Source of the DNA: Phoronis ovalis
Lineage: Eukaryota > Phoronida > Phoronidae
DNA: 18,770 nucleotides
Assembly (NCBI GenBank): GCA_028565635.1
Contig: JAOXYB010017286.1
Span: 1 to 18,770, forward strand
Direction: 5' to 3'
Shown: one piece after another, positions 1 through 7,816 of the stretch
Layout: the number at the start of each line of letters is the position of its first letter
How positions within the stretch are numbered: the first letter of the stretch is position 1
Program-made: the position numbers and the translations under genes
Notes under the pieces: generated by a model
Told to the model about the DNA's origin: nothing
What the model saw: only the letters and a program-made list of their open reading frames with translations
Database searches by the model: none

Positions 1-283
1 TGCAAGCATAACCGCAAAAAATTGTCAAATACGACGAACAAAGATCACATAATCGACCATTTCCTTTTTTAAAAAACAGGTAGTAAAATCACAGTTTTTA
101 AAATTATTTTCTTTTTAGAATGTTATTCAACTGGATCCAGACTACAGGTCCCCTCCCCCCGTTTTTCTTTAGTGATTAACCTTTTTATCTCGTTTTTCTA
201 CGTATTCTTAAATCATGTTTAGAATTTAAAATGGCTTTATGCAAATATACTTTTCACAATCTTTCATTTTCTACTATTTCAAG

Positions 284-511
284 GTTGACATTGATGGAAC
301 GATTACAAATATGCCAGCTAATTATCCGATGATGACCATTCAAGGCAGCAAGCAGAAGTTCACTTTCCGTTTTGCAAAATGGACCAACGGAGTGATTTAT
401 GATCCTACACTAGATCCTGCTGATACCTCAGATACAGGTGGCACCACTGTGCTGTGTTCTAGCATCGCTATGATGTTTATAAGTGTACTGCAAATTCTTA
501 TTTTCTTCTAA
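284..511 (+). CDS. Last coding exon of an unrecognised, probably GPI-anchored protein (5' partial)
   Basis: A splice acceptor (CTACTATTTCAAG) at 283 opens a 75-codon frame ending in TAA at 509-511. The encoded segment starts VDIDGTITNMP, continues with an extracellular-looking stretch rich in aromatic and basic residues (KFTFRFAKW), and then a Pro/Asp/Ser/Thr spacer. It ends in about 20 uninterrupted hydrophobic residues (from VLCSSIAMMF to LIFF) with no cytoplasmic tail. That ending is the classic layout of a GPI-attachment signal: small residues around SDTGG, then a hydrophobic C-terminus. A short C-terminal membrane anchor is the alternative. Upstream sequence (1-283) reads as intron, so earlier exons lie off the left edge. 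I do not recognise the family, and no enzymatic role can be given. The exon call rests on the acceptor, coding-like composition and the anchor-like tail. Confidence 0.6.
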   Translation, partial: VDIDGTITNMPANYPMMTIQGSKQKFTFRFAKWTNGVIYDPTLDPADTSDTGGTTVLCSSIAMMFISVLQILIFF

Positions 512-811
512 GTAGGGGCATATAATTGTTATCATGGCTTGTACCGTTTTTACTTGTCTCCACCCAGATCTAGTATAGAATATGCCGAGTATATGAAGAA
601 TTATTTCACGAGTTGTACGTGTAAAATGTTAAAATATTTAATTTTTGATGTAAAATATAATGTTTATGTAACTACACACGAGTAACAATTAATTTATGCA
701 CTTTTATATTATATTCACTACCTAATTTTCGAAAAACAATTACTGTACAAAATTAATATCTAGTTTGTTTTCAATCCTTCTTTCCTGGGCCTAATTCCTC
801 TTTTTCATTAT

Positions 812-1129
812 CCCAGGGGTACTTGCTTAAATGTATATGATGAAAGCAAATTGGTCACTTTATCATCGTTATCCCTTAAATGGCCTGGGTTCACGGAAAA
901 GTACTCTAGCTAAAATAGTTTCATTATTAGCAAAAATCCCAATGGGTCCTTATACGGCGCGAAAACCTATATGTGAGCCTCTTTGTCTAAGCGGAAACCC
1001 CAGAAATGAGAGTCCCTTTTTTGACCGTTTTAAAATCCTGAAAGTGGATCCATTTCGGAGAACAAAATCCCTAGGATGGATCCCTGTATGGACAGTACAC
1101 CCTCGTATAAAAAAGGTCAGTACCTCCGG
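812..1129. mobile_element. Decayed non-autonomous element, related to the element at 12383-12848
   Basis: The left end reads CCCAGGGGTACTTG and the right end AGTACCTCCGG, so the two ends are imperfect inverted repeats of a GGTACT-type terminus. Read on the minus strand, the right end continues GTACTGACC, then GAGGGTGT, then CAGGGATCC, in the same order and spacing as the right end of the better preserved element at 12383-12848. The interior has GGATCC-containing segments separated by T-rich runs, which looks like degenerate tandem units. No convincing target-site duplication is visible, as expected for an old copy. It has no coding capacity; the open frames crossing it are chance. Confidence 0.45.
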
Positions 1130-1506
1130 AATATTGTCCATGTTACCGTATGTAGAATATGAGTGCAAATAGATGCTTTTACAATATTTTATAAGTTTCA
1201 TAATTAAAAACAAAACAGTAAAAAGGCGTATTTTAACATAAAAAAAAACAAAGTTTTTTTTCCAACCAACTGCCACCCAATGCGCAGAGTGAGCATGAGT
1301 TACATTCATAAGTCAAAGAAAAATACCCATATCAGAATAATTGAGAATAGCCTAGACACACTAAATAGAGTTGGACACGCGCTGACAGTGACAAATTCTA
1401 TATACAGCCCTAATTGTAATAACCACAACGTTTGCTGCGTATAAAGCGATGTAGTTGTGACCATCATGTTTATGTAAGAAACATAGCAGCAAAAACCCTG
1501 AGACAA

Positions 1507-1542
1507 TTAGGGTATAGGTTAGGGTTACCAAATAGGTTAGGG
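1507..1542 (+). repeat. Short interstitial telomere-like motifs (TTAGGG x3, interrupted)
   Basis: TTAGGG occurs at 1507, 1519 and 1537, separated by near-matches such as TATAGG and AAATAGG. TTAGGG is the telomeric unit of most molluscs and many other animals. Three interrupted copies are few, and could equally be a chance G+T-rich patch. Confidence 0.35.
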
Positions 1543-1846
1543 TATATTTATGGTTGAAAGTTACTGCAGCTATATATAGCCCCTGCATTCTATTCCTCAT
1601 TGTTCATTTTTAAAGAACGTTAATGCTTGAGTTCAAGTTACTCTATATTTTAGTCGAAAGGTCGGTTATATTACCGGATTCGGATACAGTTACTATAATC
1701 ATAGTACATATGTTATGATGTTATACTCGAGCTTTCTTAGAAGCTGCAACTAAAGAGCTGTCTAAAAGTACGCACTATCAACAGTGTAACAGCGAAACTA
1801 CTATTCATATATTTTGAACCTTTTTTGGATCCGGAACGGATTGAAA

Positions 1847-4800
1847 ATGTTGCTTCAGTTTTTATTACTGTCAGCGATATTTATATTGTTTGTAATTGTG
1901 TGGCTAATACGATACTGGGCCAGTGGTTTACCTCCCGGTCCCATACCCTTACCTGTGATTGGAAATTTACATCAGATAATGAGTAAAGGAACTGAGAAGA
2001 TCCACCTGACTCTCACTGAGCTTGGTAAGTGTTACGGCCGGGTTACACTCCCGTTACGCCAGCTACGGGGTCCCAACATTTTGTATGGAGGGGAAAAACA
2101 TCTGAATGAACTTTATAATTTGACTGTGTGATAATGTGTTATACTGACGTATTTTATGTATGTGTAGAGGAAAGTCTTTGACAAGAATAAACCAGTTCCT
2201 AGCTATTAACAGTTTCGGATAGTATAAAAAGGTATGTGTGAAGCAGGTTGAATTGGAGAGGGTCTGGGAATTCTTGAGACGATATAAATAACCTTATAAA
2301 CGAACAAAACGCAAGCATTCGTCAGGAAAAAACTAGTGTAATATAAAATAACCTGGATTGGTGAATTTCAAATCTGATGGCAATTTAATTTTTTTACCGC
2401 AGTTATGATTTACGTCTTTCACACAGGGGAGCTACTAATAAAACAGTTACCGCTATATTATATATAAGTAACAATAATTCATGTATATGTAGGTAAAAAG
2501 TATGGTGATATATATACGGTTTACATTGGCGGTACTCCATGGATAATACTCAGTAGTTATGATGCTATCAAAGAAAGCAAACGGGAGTTTATGCTTACAG
2601 CTAAACCATACAACGTCATCCTAGACGAAGTTAGCCAACGAAAAGGTAAAGTTTGTTTGCTATATTCTTCTCTACATATAATGTTTTGTGCTTTTGTGCA
2701 GATACTGAACAAAGAAGCAATCGAATTGGCATAATTGATCACAATCATTCTAGATGAAAAAAATAACCCGAAGCCTTCATAAAATAAATAAGTACTTAAA
2801 CTTCTCGCGATTGAATGCAATTGAACGAATATTTTTATTGAGTAATAATTTTAAAATGTCACTATCACAGTAGGCATCCTGAAAGTTATGAATGATAGGG
2901 CTCGGACTGTTTTATAAGATTATTGTCATAATAATTAATAAAACAGTCTGAGTCATATCATCCAGACTCAGACTGTTTTATAAGATTATTGCCATAATAA
3001 TTAATAAAGTTTCTTGACTGAAATCAGGAATTGCTGGTGCAGAAGGTAAGAACTGGCAGGACCAGCGAAGGTTTGCTGTTGTTCATCTCCGGGAACTGGG
3101 TTTTGGGAAAGTATCATTTGAAGACAAAATTCACGAAGAAGTGACCAAGATGTTAGAAGCAATACACGAAGAGGGAGGAAAGCCGTTTAACATCAGGGTA
3201 ATTTCTACGAACAACTGACTTCGCGCCTGTTGTAATAAACACTTTGGGTACCACTGATGGACATGTTTTGTATACTTGCTTGAGAGATCTTCCTATTAAA
3301 TAGTTTAAGCAGGATGGTTGCAACTGTGCAAATTGAGTAATTTCTGGAACTTTCATGGTTGCTCTTCACTACCCATAATCTTTGATTTCAAATTTCTGTA
3401 AATATTCATGCACATTACTCCATTGTTCTATTAGTGTTATTACGTCTATTGAACTCTATTTCAGTGTTCTTTTTTCCAATTGCAAAACCATATATATGCT
3501 AACTTCTTTTGTATGACAGTTCTCTGTTTACTATACAAAATGCTACTTTTGTCCGATAATTTTGATCACAGTATTTAATTGCCTCATTTTGATGTTTCTT
3601 ACCAAGCAAAATTTTCATTTTGTTCATTTCTTGAAAGATTACACACACACACATACGCATACGCACGCACGCACACACACATACACACACACTTGCATGC
3701 ACGCACAAACCTCGGGGCACAAACAGACTGAAAATGTCACTGTAACTGAACGCATAATATTCTGGTATGCATATATATATAATGATTATCTCAGATAATG
3801 TGTGCAATACGGGTGTTAGTGCATGTTATGGGGCATTACTAAATCCAATATAGCCGTTATTTTGTACAGCTGATATAGCTAGGGTGGCGCATGTTATTTT
3901 GTACAGCTGATATAGCTAGGGTGGCGTGTTATATCCAATTTGCAAGGCTACAGTATAGGTTTACACGGAACTTGAAGTATCAAGTTGCGCATTTTTTTAT
4001 TTTGCAGACATTAATAACTAGTGCTGTCGCTAACATTATATGTTCCATCGTGCTAGGAAACCGATACGAGTATACAGATTCCAGATTACCCACATTTATT
4101 CACGCTGTTAACTCTGTCTTTGAAGGTAAGTGTAATTGTTTCGACACTGGTATTTCTGTTTGTCGGCTGTCACTATTTAGTAAGAAAAAGCATTTCAAAA
4201 ACGAGCCACCAAGTTCAACCTTGACAAGCAACCTTATACAGTCGAACAACTTGTAACCGCCAGCTTATTCCATTAAATTAATTGCTGCTTACCCATAATT
4301 ATCGGTTGCTGCCCAATAGGAATTTTCGAATAATGGATACGCCGCTATAGCTCACTTATAGGTTAATCGATATATAAAGTGATACACAGTTGGTATCGTT
4401 ACTGTTTAGACAAAATACATCAATCGGAATCCAACAGAAAAGGGAGAAACTTAATATATAATACGCAATCTGACTGTACCATTTCAACAATTCTCTACAA
4501 TTCTCATGTAACAGTATTTCAGTGTGTGCAAATATTATAAAAATAATGTAATTAATGTAAACTGTAGGAATGTGTAAAATTTTAACAGAATTAAATACTT
4601 TCAGATCTCGCAAGGGCCTCCATGATTGCTACTATTTTTCCATGGGTACGGTTTTTACCTGGTGACTTACTTAACTATAAAAAAATCATGGGACATGTCA
4701 AAAAAGTGGATTCCTTTTTACAAGCTATTATTGACGAGCATAAGAAAACATTGGATCAGGACAGCATCCGGGACTTCATTGACTCCTACTTAGTGAAAAT

Positions 4801-6858
4801 ACAGCAGGAAAATGGAAAACATGATACAACATTTACAGGTAGTTTGAAACATTAATTGTGGCTGTCATATAATTAGCGTGAATCAGTTCTGCTTTACCAT
4901 TCACCTTACAACTTTAATTGCGAATGATATATTGGAGGCTCATGCGATGGTTACCATTTCAAAATATAAAAAATACCAAACAAATCACGAAATGAAAAAA
5001 CTGCGGAAACTTCCTGTGTATTGTGTTTTGATGGAACTTCGAATTGTTTATTCTTCCATAAACACAATACAACATCGCTATGTTTGACGTTCTTGGCTTT
5101 TTTTCAACAGCGTTTCTATTCTTACAGAAAATCAGTTATTAAAAGTGATAGCAGAATTGTTTGCAGCTGGTCTTGAGACTACCTCCACATCGCTGTATTG
5201 GGCATTACTCTTTCTAACTCTTCACCCAGACATCCAAAACAAAGCTCGTCAAGAGATCAGAAGCACCCAATGAGGATAATTTTTTATGGCTTTATGTAGC
5301 ACACTAACATATTTTTTTTACATGTTTTATGCTTTAGATAAAACATTTGGTAATGTAGCTTGGGAGGCCATCTCTGTTCCCCACTCACCAGCAAGCTGAT
5401 TTTTCTTTAATTCACCAGCCAGGTAAAAATGCGGGGGGACTCTATCTGCCAGCTGAAATTTGCAAAAAAATGTATTGTTTTATTGGGTTTCGCGCCTAAA
5501 TGAGTCACTTAGTGGTGTTAATGTGGAGAATCAGATCTGTTCTCCATTACCAGCTGGATGAACTGTTTAAGGTTTGCCAGCCAGCCAGACTCGTCTGGGA
5601 ACAGATATTATGGGGAACAGAGTCGGTGGGTGCTTCCGAGAGATTGATGACGTCGTCGGCAGGAACAGATTGCCATCAGTACGTGACCGGCAAAATTTGC
5701 CTTATATGGAAGCACTTATGGCGGAAGTTCTCCGTGCAGGAAACATTGCAGCTGTAGGACTGTTGCATTGCTCAGCGGAAGATATGATGTTGCGAGGATA
5801 TAAAATTCCTGCTCGAACCACCGTTATTGCTAATTACACGTCAACAACGACGGATGATCACCTGTACAAAAATCCCGATGTATTCGATCCACAACGATTC
5901 CTAGATGATAACAACAAATTTAAGAAACCAGAGTCGTTTATCCCTTTTAGCTTAGGTAAGTTAAAGGTTAAATTATAATTGGTAGGAAACGGCCCGACAA
6001 AGGTAGCATGCATGAGGATTTATATACACCCGCCAGCAATTTATCCGTAAGAAGATAAAGTTTACCAGTAGAAATTAAAATGAAATACTAGGATTTTGTG
6101 TTTTCCAGTAAGGTAACAGGAGAAAATCGAGAGATTTTATTATATGAACTGAGGGGCGTTTCCTGTACAAGTGTAGTCCCGGTAGGGTAGTACCAAGTAG
6201 CACGTACAACAGTAATCTTTGATACAGTTTTTCTGCAGTCTCGAACCCTACATTACATACATGACCCCAGTGCATACGTCGACATTCGAATGTTGTAATC
6301 GGCCTGGTATTTTCATGCCGAGCTTCAGTTGCGAATTGATTTTCAGTTATTAAAAAAATAGAATAGATTGCCCCTGTTCAAATTCTTGCCTGTAAGAATT
6401 TATATGCACGCGCCAGCAATTTATGTGATAGGGTTCCGCTGTTCATTTTAACTGTCACTCAATAGTGGAACGTACTTACCATCCTAGGCCCAGAGGACAA
6501 GAATTGGACTTGGTTGCCCTGTGCTATATGTTCACGTCCTATAGTCTTATGGTGTTTTCTTAGTTTTCTGATGTATTACTGTTCTAATCTATTGAGTTAT
6601 GGTTAAACCTTGTTATCTTGTATGATCATTTAAGCATCGACACTAAAATAAAAACATTTATTAAATTCGCTTGCAGGTCGCCGATCTTGCTTAGGAGAAT
6701 CTTTGGCACGAATGGAAATATTTCTGTTTTTGTCTGCAATGCTACAAAAATTTACATTCTGTGTTCCTGACGGTGAAGCGCCACCCAGCACTGAAGGTGT
6801 CAATGGACTAACACATTCTCCAAGACCATATAAATTGTGTATTAAACCAAGAGTCTGA
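1847..6858 (+). CDS. Cytochrome P450, CYP2-like (clan 2), interrupted by a transposon-like insertion in one exon
   Basis: Microsomal haem-thiolate monooxygenase. Exons: 1847-2024, 2493-2645, 3028-3197, 4008-4125, 4605-4838, 5128-5257 plus 5645-5955 (one exon split by an insertion), 6677-6858. Joined, they give 1476 nt and 491 residues, a normal length for the family. Visible landmarks are an N-terminal membrane anchor (residues 1-22), the Pro-rich hinge PPGP (29-32), C-helix W120 and R124 (WQDQRR), and the I helix AGLETTS (298-304). After the insertion come the K-helix EVLR (E355, R358), PQRF (410-413) and the haem motif FSLGRRSCLGE with ligand Cys436. Every true intron is GT-AG, with phases 1,1,0,1,1,1. 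The ATG at 1847 is chosen because it directly begins the anchor. The insertion (5258-5638) brings a TGA in frame at 5271, before the K helix, and no exact GT-AG junction removes it. The allele may therefore be non-functional unless splicing rescues it. Clan 2 membership is clear; substrate and subfamily are not. Confidence 0.93.
2905..3008. repeat. Direct 38-bp duplication with a 16-bp inverted repeat, P450 intron 2
   Basis: A 38-bp unit starting GACTGTTTTATAAGATTATT occurs at 2905-2942 and 2971-3008 with one mismatch (GTC versus GCC). In addition, TAAAACAGTCTGAGTC (2939-2954) is the perfect reverse complement of 2965-2980, leaving a 10-nt loop. The second copy ends 19 bases before exon 3, so a strong RNA hairpin could form close to the branch-point region. 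Confidence 0.85.
3641..3707. repeat. AC/GT microsatellite, P450 intron 3
   Basis: An (AC)n tract starting at 3641, interrupted by ATACGC and ACGC variants, continues cleanly to 3692 and in degraded form to about 3707. It produces the spurious low-complexity frames on both strands (His/Thr and Val/Cys-rich) around it. Confidence 0.9.
3856..3926. repeat. Two-copy tandem repeat, period 37 bp, P450 intron 3
   Basis: A 34-bp segment starting GTTATTTTGTACAGCTGATA is identical at 3856-3889 and 3893-3926, separated by CAT. It is a recent local duplication about 80 bases before exon 4, which begins at 4008. Confidence 0.9.
5258..5638. mobile_element. MITE-like insertion inside a P450 coding exon (381 bp, 12-bp TIRs, 6-bp TSD)
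   Basis: The ends CAGAAGCACCCA (5258-5269) and TGGGTGCTTCCG (5627-5638) are inverted repeats matching at 11 of 12 positions. They are directly flanked by AGAGAT at 5252-5257 and again at 5639-5644. Removing the element plus one AGAGAT joins KARQ to EIDDVVG, exactly the CYP2 consensus, in frame. A second internal inverted repeat, CTCTGTTCCCCA (5372-5383) versus TGGGGAACAGAG (5611-5622), is also present, as is a bulged palindrome around CAGATCTG near 5530. It has no transposase-like frame. A 6-bp duplication fits few DNA-transposon groups (Dada and IS3EU use about this length), so the superfamily is left open. The boundaries are firm; only the naming is uncertain. Confidence 0.85.
6017..6424. 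repeat. Dispersed 27-28-bp direct repeat pair, P450 intron 7
   Basis: A segment containing CGCCAGCAATTTAT, preceded by ATTTATATRCAC, occurs at about 6018-6044 and about 6398-6424. The copies match at 25 of 27 positions and are 380 bp apart inside the last P450 intron. They might be ends of an old inserted unit or two copies of a short dispersed repeat. Nothing else in between identifies an element. Confidence 0.6.
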
Positions 6859-7333
6859 ATTAAAACTGGCTGTTTCGAGTTGTCAAAGAATATGTTTTGT
6901 GACCGCGTAAGTGAAAGAACCGATGCAAGAACTTCCAACTTTGTTGTTGGAAGTAATAATAACACTATCTGTTGTGTTCTCCACAACAAACTTATACTTG
7001 TTCAGGGCACCAATGAACTTTAGTACATAAACCTTGTAATATTTTATCTATCCAAGTTTGGGGTTTACATAAAAAATGTCATTGGACCTGGAACATGTAT
7101 ACACTATTTTATGGAAAACACTGAATCACTTTAGTCACATTCAAGTCGAACCGCGCCGTACAGAACGTTTTGATAGCAAAATGATAGCTATTTTCAAATT
7201 TAATTTCTATCCCACAAAACCTTTAAAAGAGTAGGAGACAATTTTACAACAGTCTACAGAGATTAAAGTCCTGAAAGGGAACAGATTATAAATTGATCAG
7301 AACTAGCTGATTCTGAATTCACACAGAATAGAT

Positions 7334-7339
7334 TTTATT
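7334..7339 (-). terminator. Candidate distal poly(A) signal for LAPTM4
   Basis: TTTATT on the plus strand is AATAAA on the minus strand, about 480 bases past the LAPTM4 stop. A nearer candidate is at 7607-7612. Which is used cannot be told from sequence. Confidence 0.3.
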
Positions 7340-7395
7340 AATATTTTTAATGACACATAATAATTAAGCATTGCACAAATTTTAAAAAGGTAAAG

Positions 7396-7401
7396 AATAA
7401 A
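7396..7401 (+). terminator. Candidate poly(A) signal for the P450 gene
   Basis: This is the first canonical AATAAA on the plus strand downstream of the P450 stop codon, about 540 bases into the 3' region. Use of this site would make the transcript overlap the distal LAPTM4 3' UTR. Confidence 0.35.
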
Positions 7402-7816
7402 GTGCACCACAATACATATTTGTCTGAACACATAATTTTAGATGAATCCAAATGCTGCGACATAATATATTGTAATAGTGAATTTTAACACCTCCTTTAA
7501 CTTGTGACAAGGATATGCCGGTAACAAATAATAAGGTAAAAAAGAAACTTCTCTACTCTTTAACCAATGCATTTTTGTTTACTCCATGATACAGTTTATA
7601 TAATATTTTATTTTAAACGAGAACATAATTTCACCACCTTCATATTAGCATCAAGAAATTTTCTAACATAGGAACGATTAAAAAAAACATTTTCCTGTAC
7701 AATTTTACGAAATTTAACCGCATTATCACCAAAGCTGTGTGCATACAATTTATGCATATCAGTTAAACAGACTGTATCAACTGCTTAAAAACAGTAATCA
7801 TTGCACCAGCGAATCT

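Larger units (their letters stand above)
512..1846. other. Intergenic stretch between the left-edge gene and the P450
   Basis: After the TAA at 511 there is A+T-rich sequence that would include the 3' UTR of the left-edge gene; no canonical AATAAA is close to the stop. A decayed transposable element fills about 812-1129. Three TTAGGG hexamers lie at 1507-1512, 1519-1524 and 1537-1542. The last 250 bases before the P450 start codon show no recognisable promoter element that I would defend. The open frames here (for instance 831-1172) show no protein-family features. Confidence 0.5.
6859..7816. other. Convergent 3' regions of the P450 (+) and LAPTM4 (-)
   Basis: No coding sequence is seen. For the plus strand, AATAAA at 7396-7401 is the first canonical poly(A) signal after the P450 stop. 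For the minus strand, AATAAA (TTTATT on the plus strand) lies at 7607-7612 and 7334-7339, and also overlaps the LAPTM4 stop codon. If the distal signals are used, the two 3' UTRs overlap. Two perfect small hairpins lie close behind the P450 stop: ACTTCCAAC/GTTGGAAGT (6931-6954) and TGTTGTG/CACAACA (6970-6988). Confidence 0.5.

Noticed and set aside
831-1172. 113-residue plus-strand ORF and the 119-residue minus-strand ORF opposite it
   Set aside because: Both lie across a decayed repeat element and show no domain signature.
1507-1542. True interstitial telomere array
   Set aside because: Only three interrupted TTAGGG copies are present, too few to claim a telomeric insertion; kept only as a low-confidence repeat.
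2025-2131. Extension of the first P450 exon to the stop at 2131
   Set aside because: The donor GTAAGT at 2025 and the in-phase KKYGDIYTV start of exon 2 show that the read-through is intronic.
3499-3807. Cys/Val-rich minus ORF and His/Thr-rich plus ORF
   Set aside because: Both arise from the AC/GT microsatellite.
5500-5757. 85-residue plus-strand ORF across the insertion and P450 exon
   Set aside because: It is a shadow frame; the P450 reading frame through 5640-5955 is the one with ExxR and PQRF motifs.
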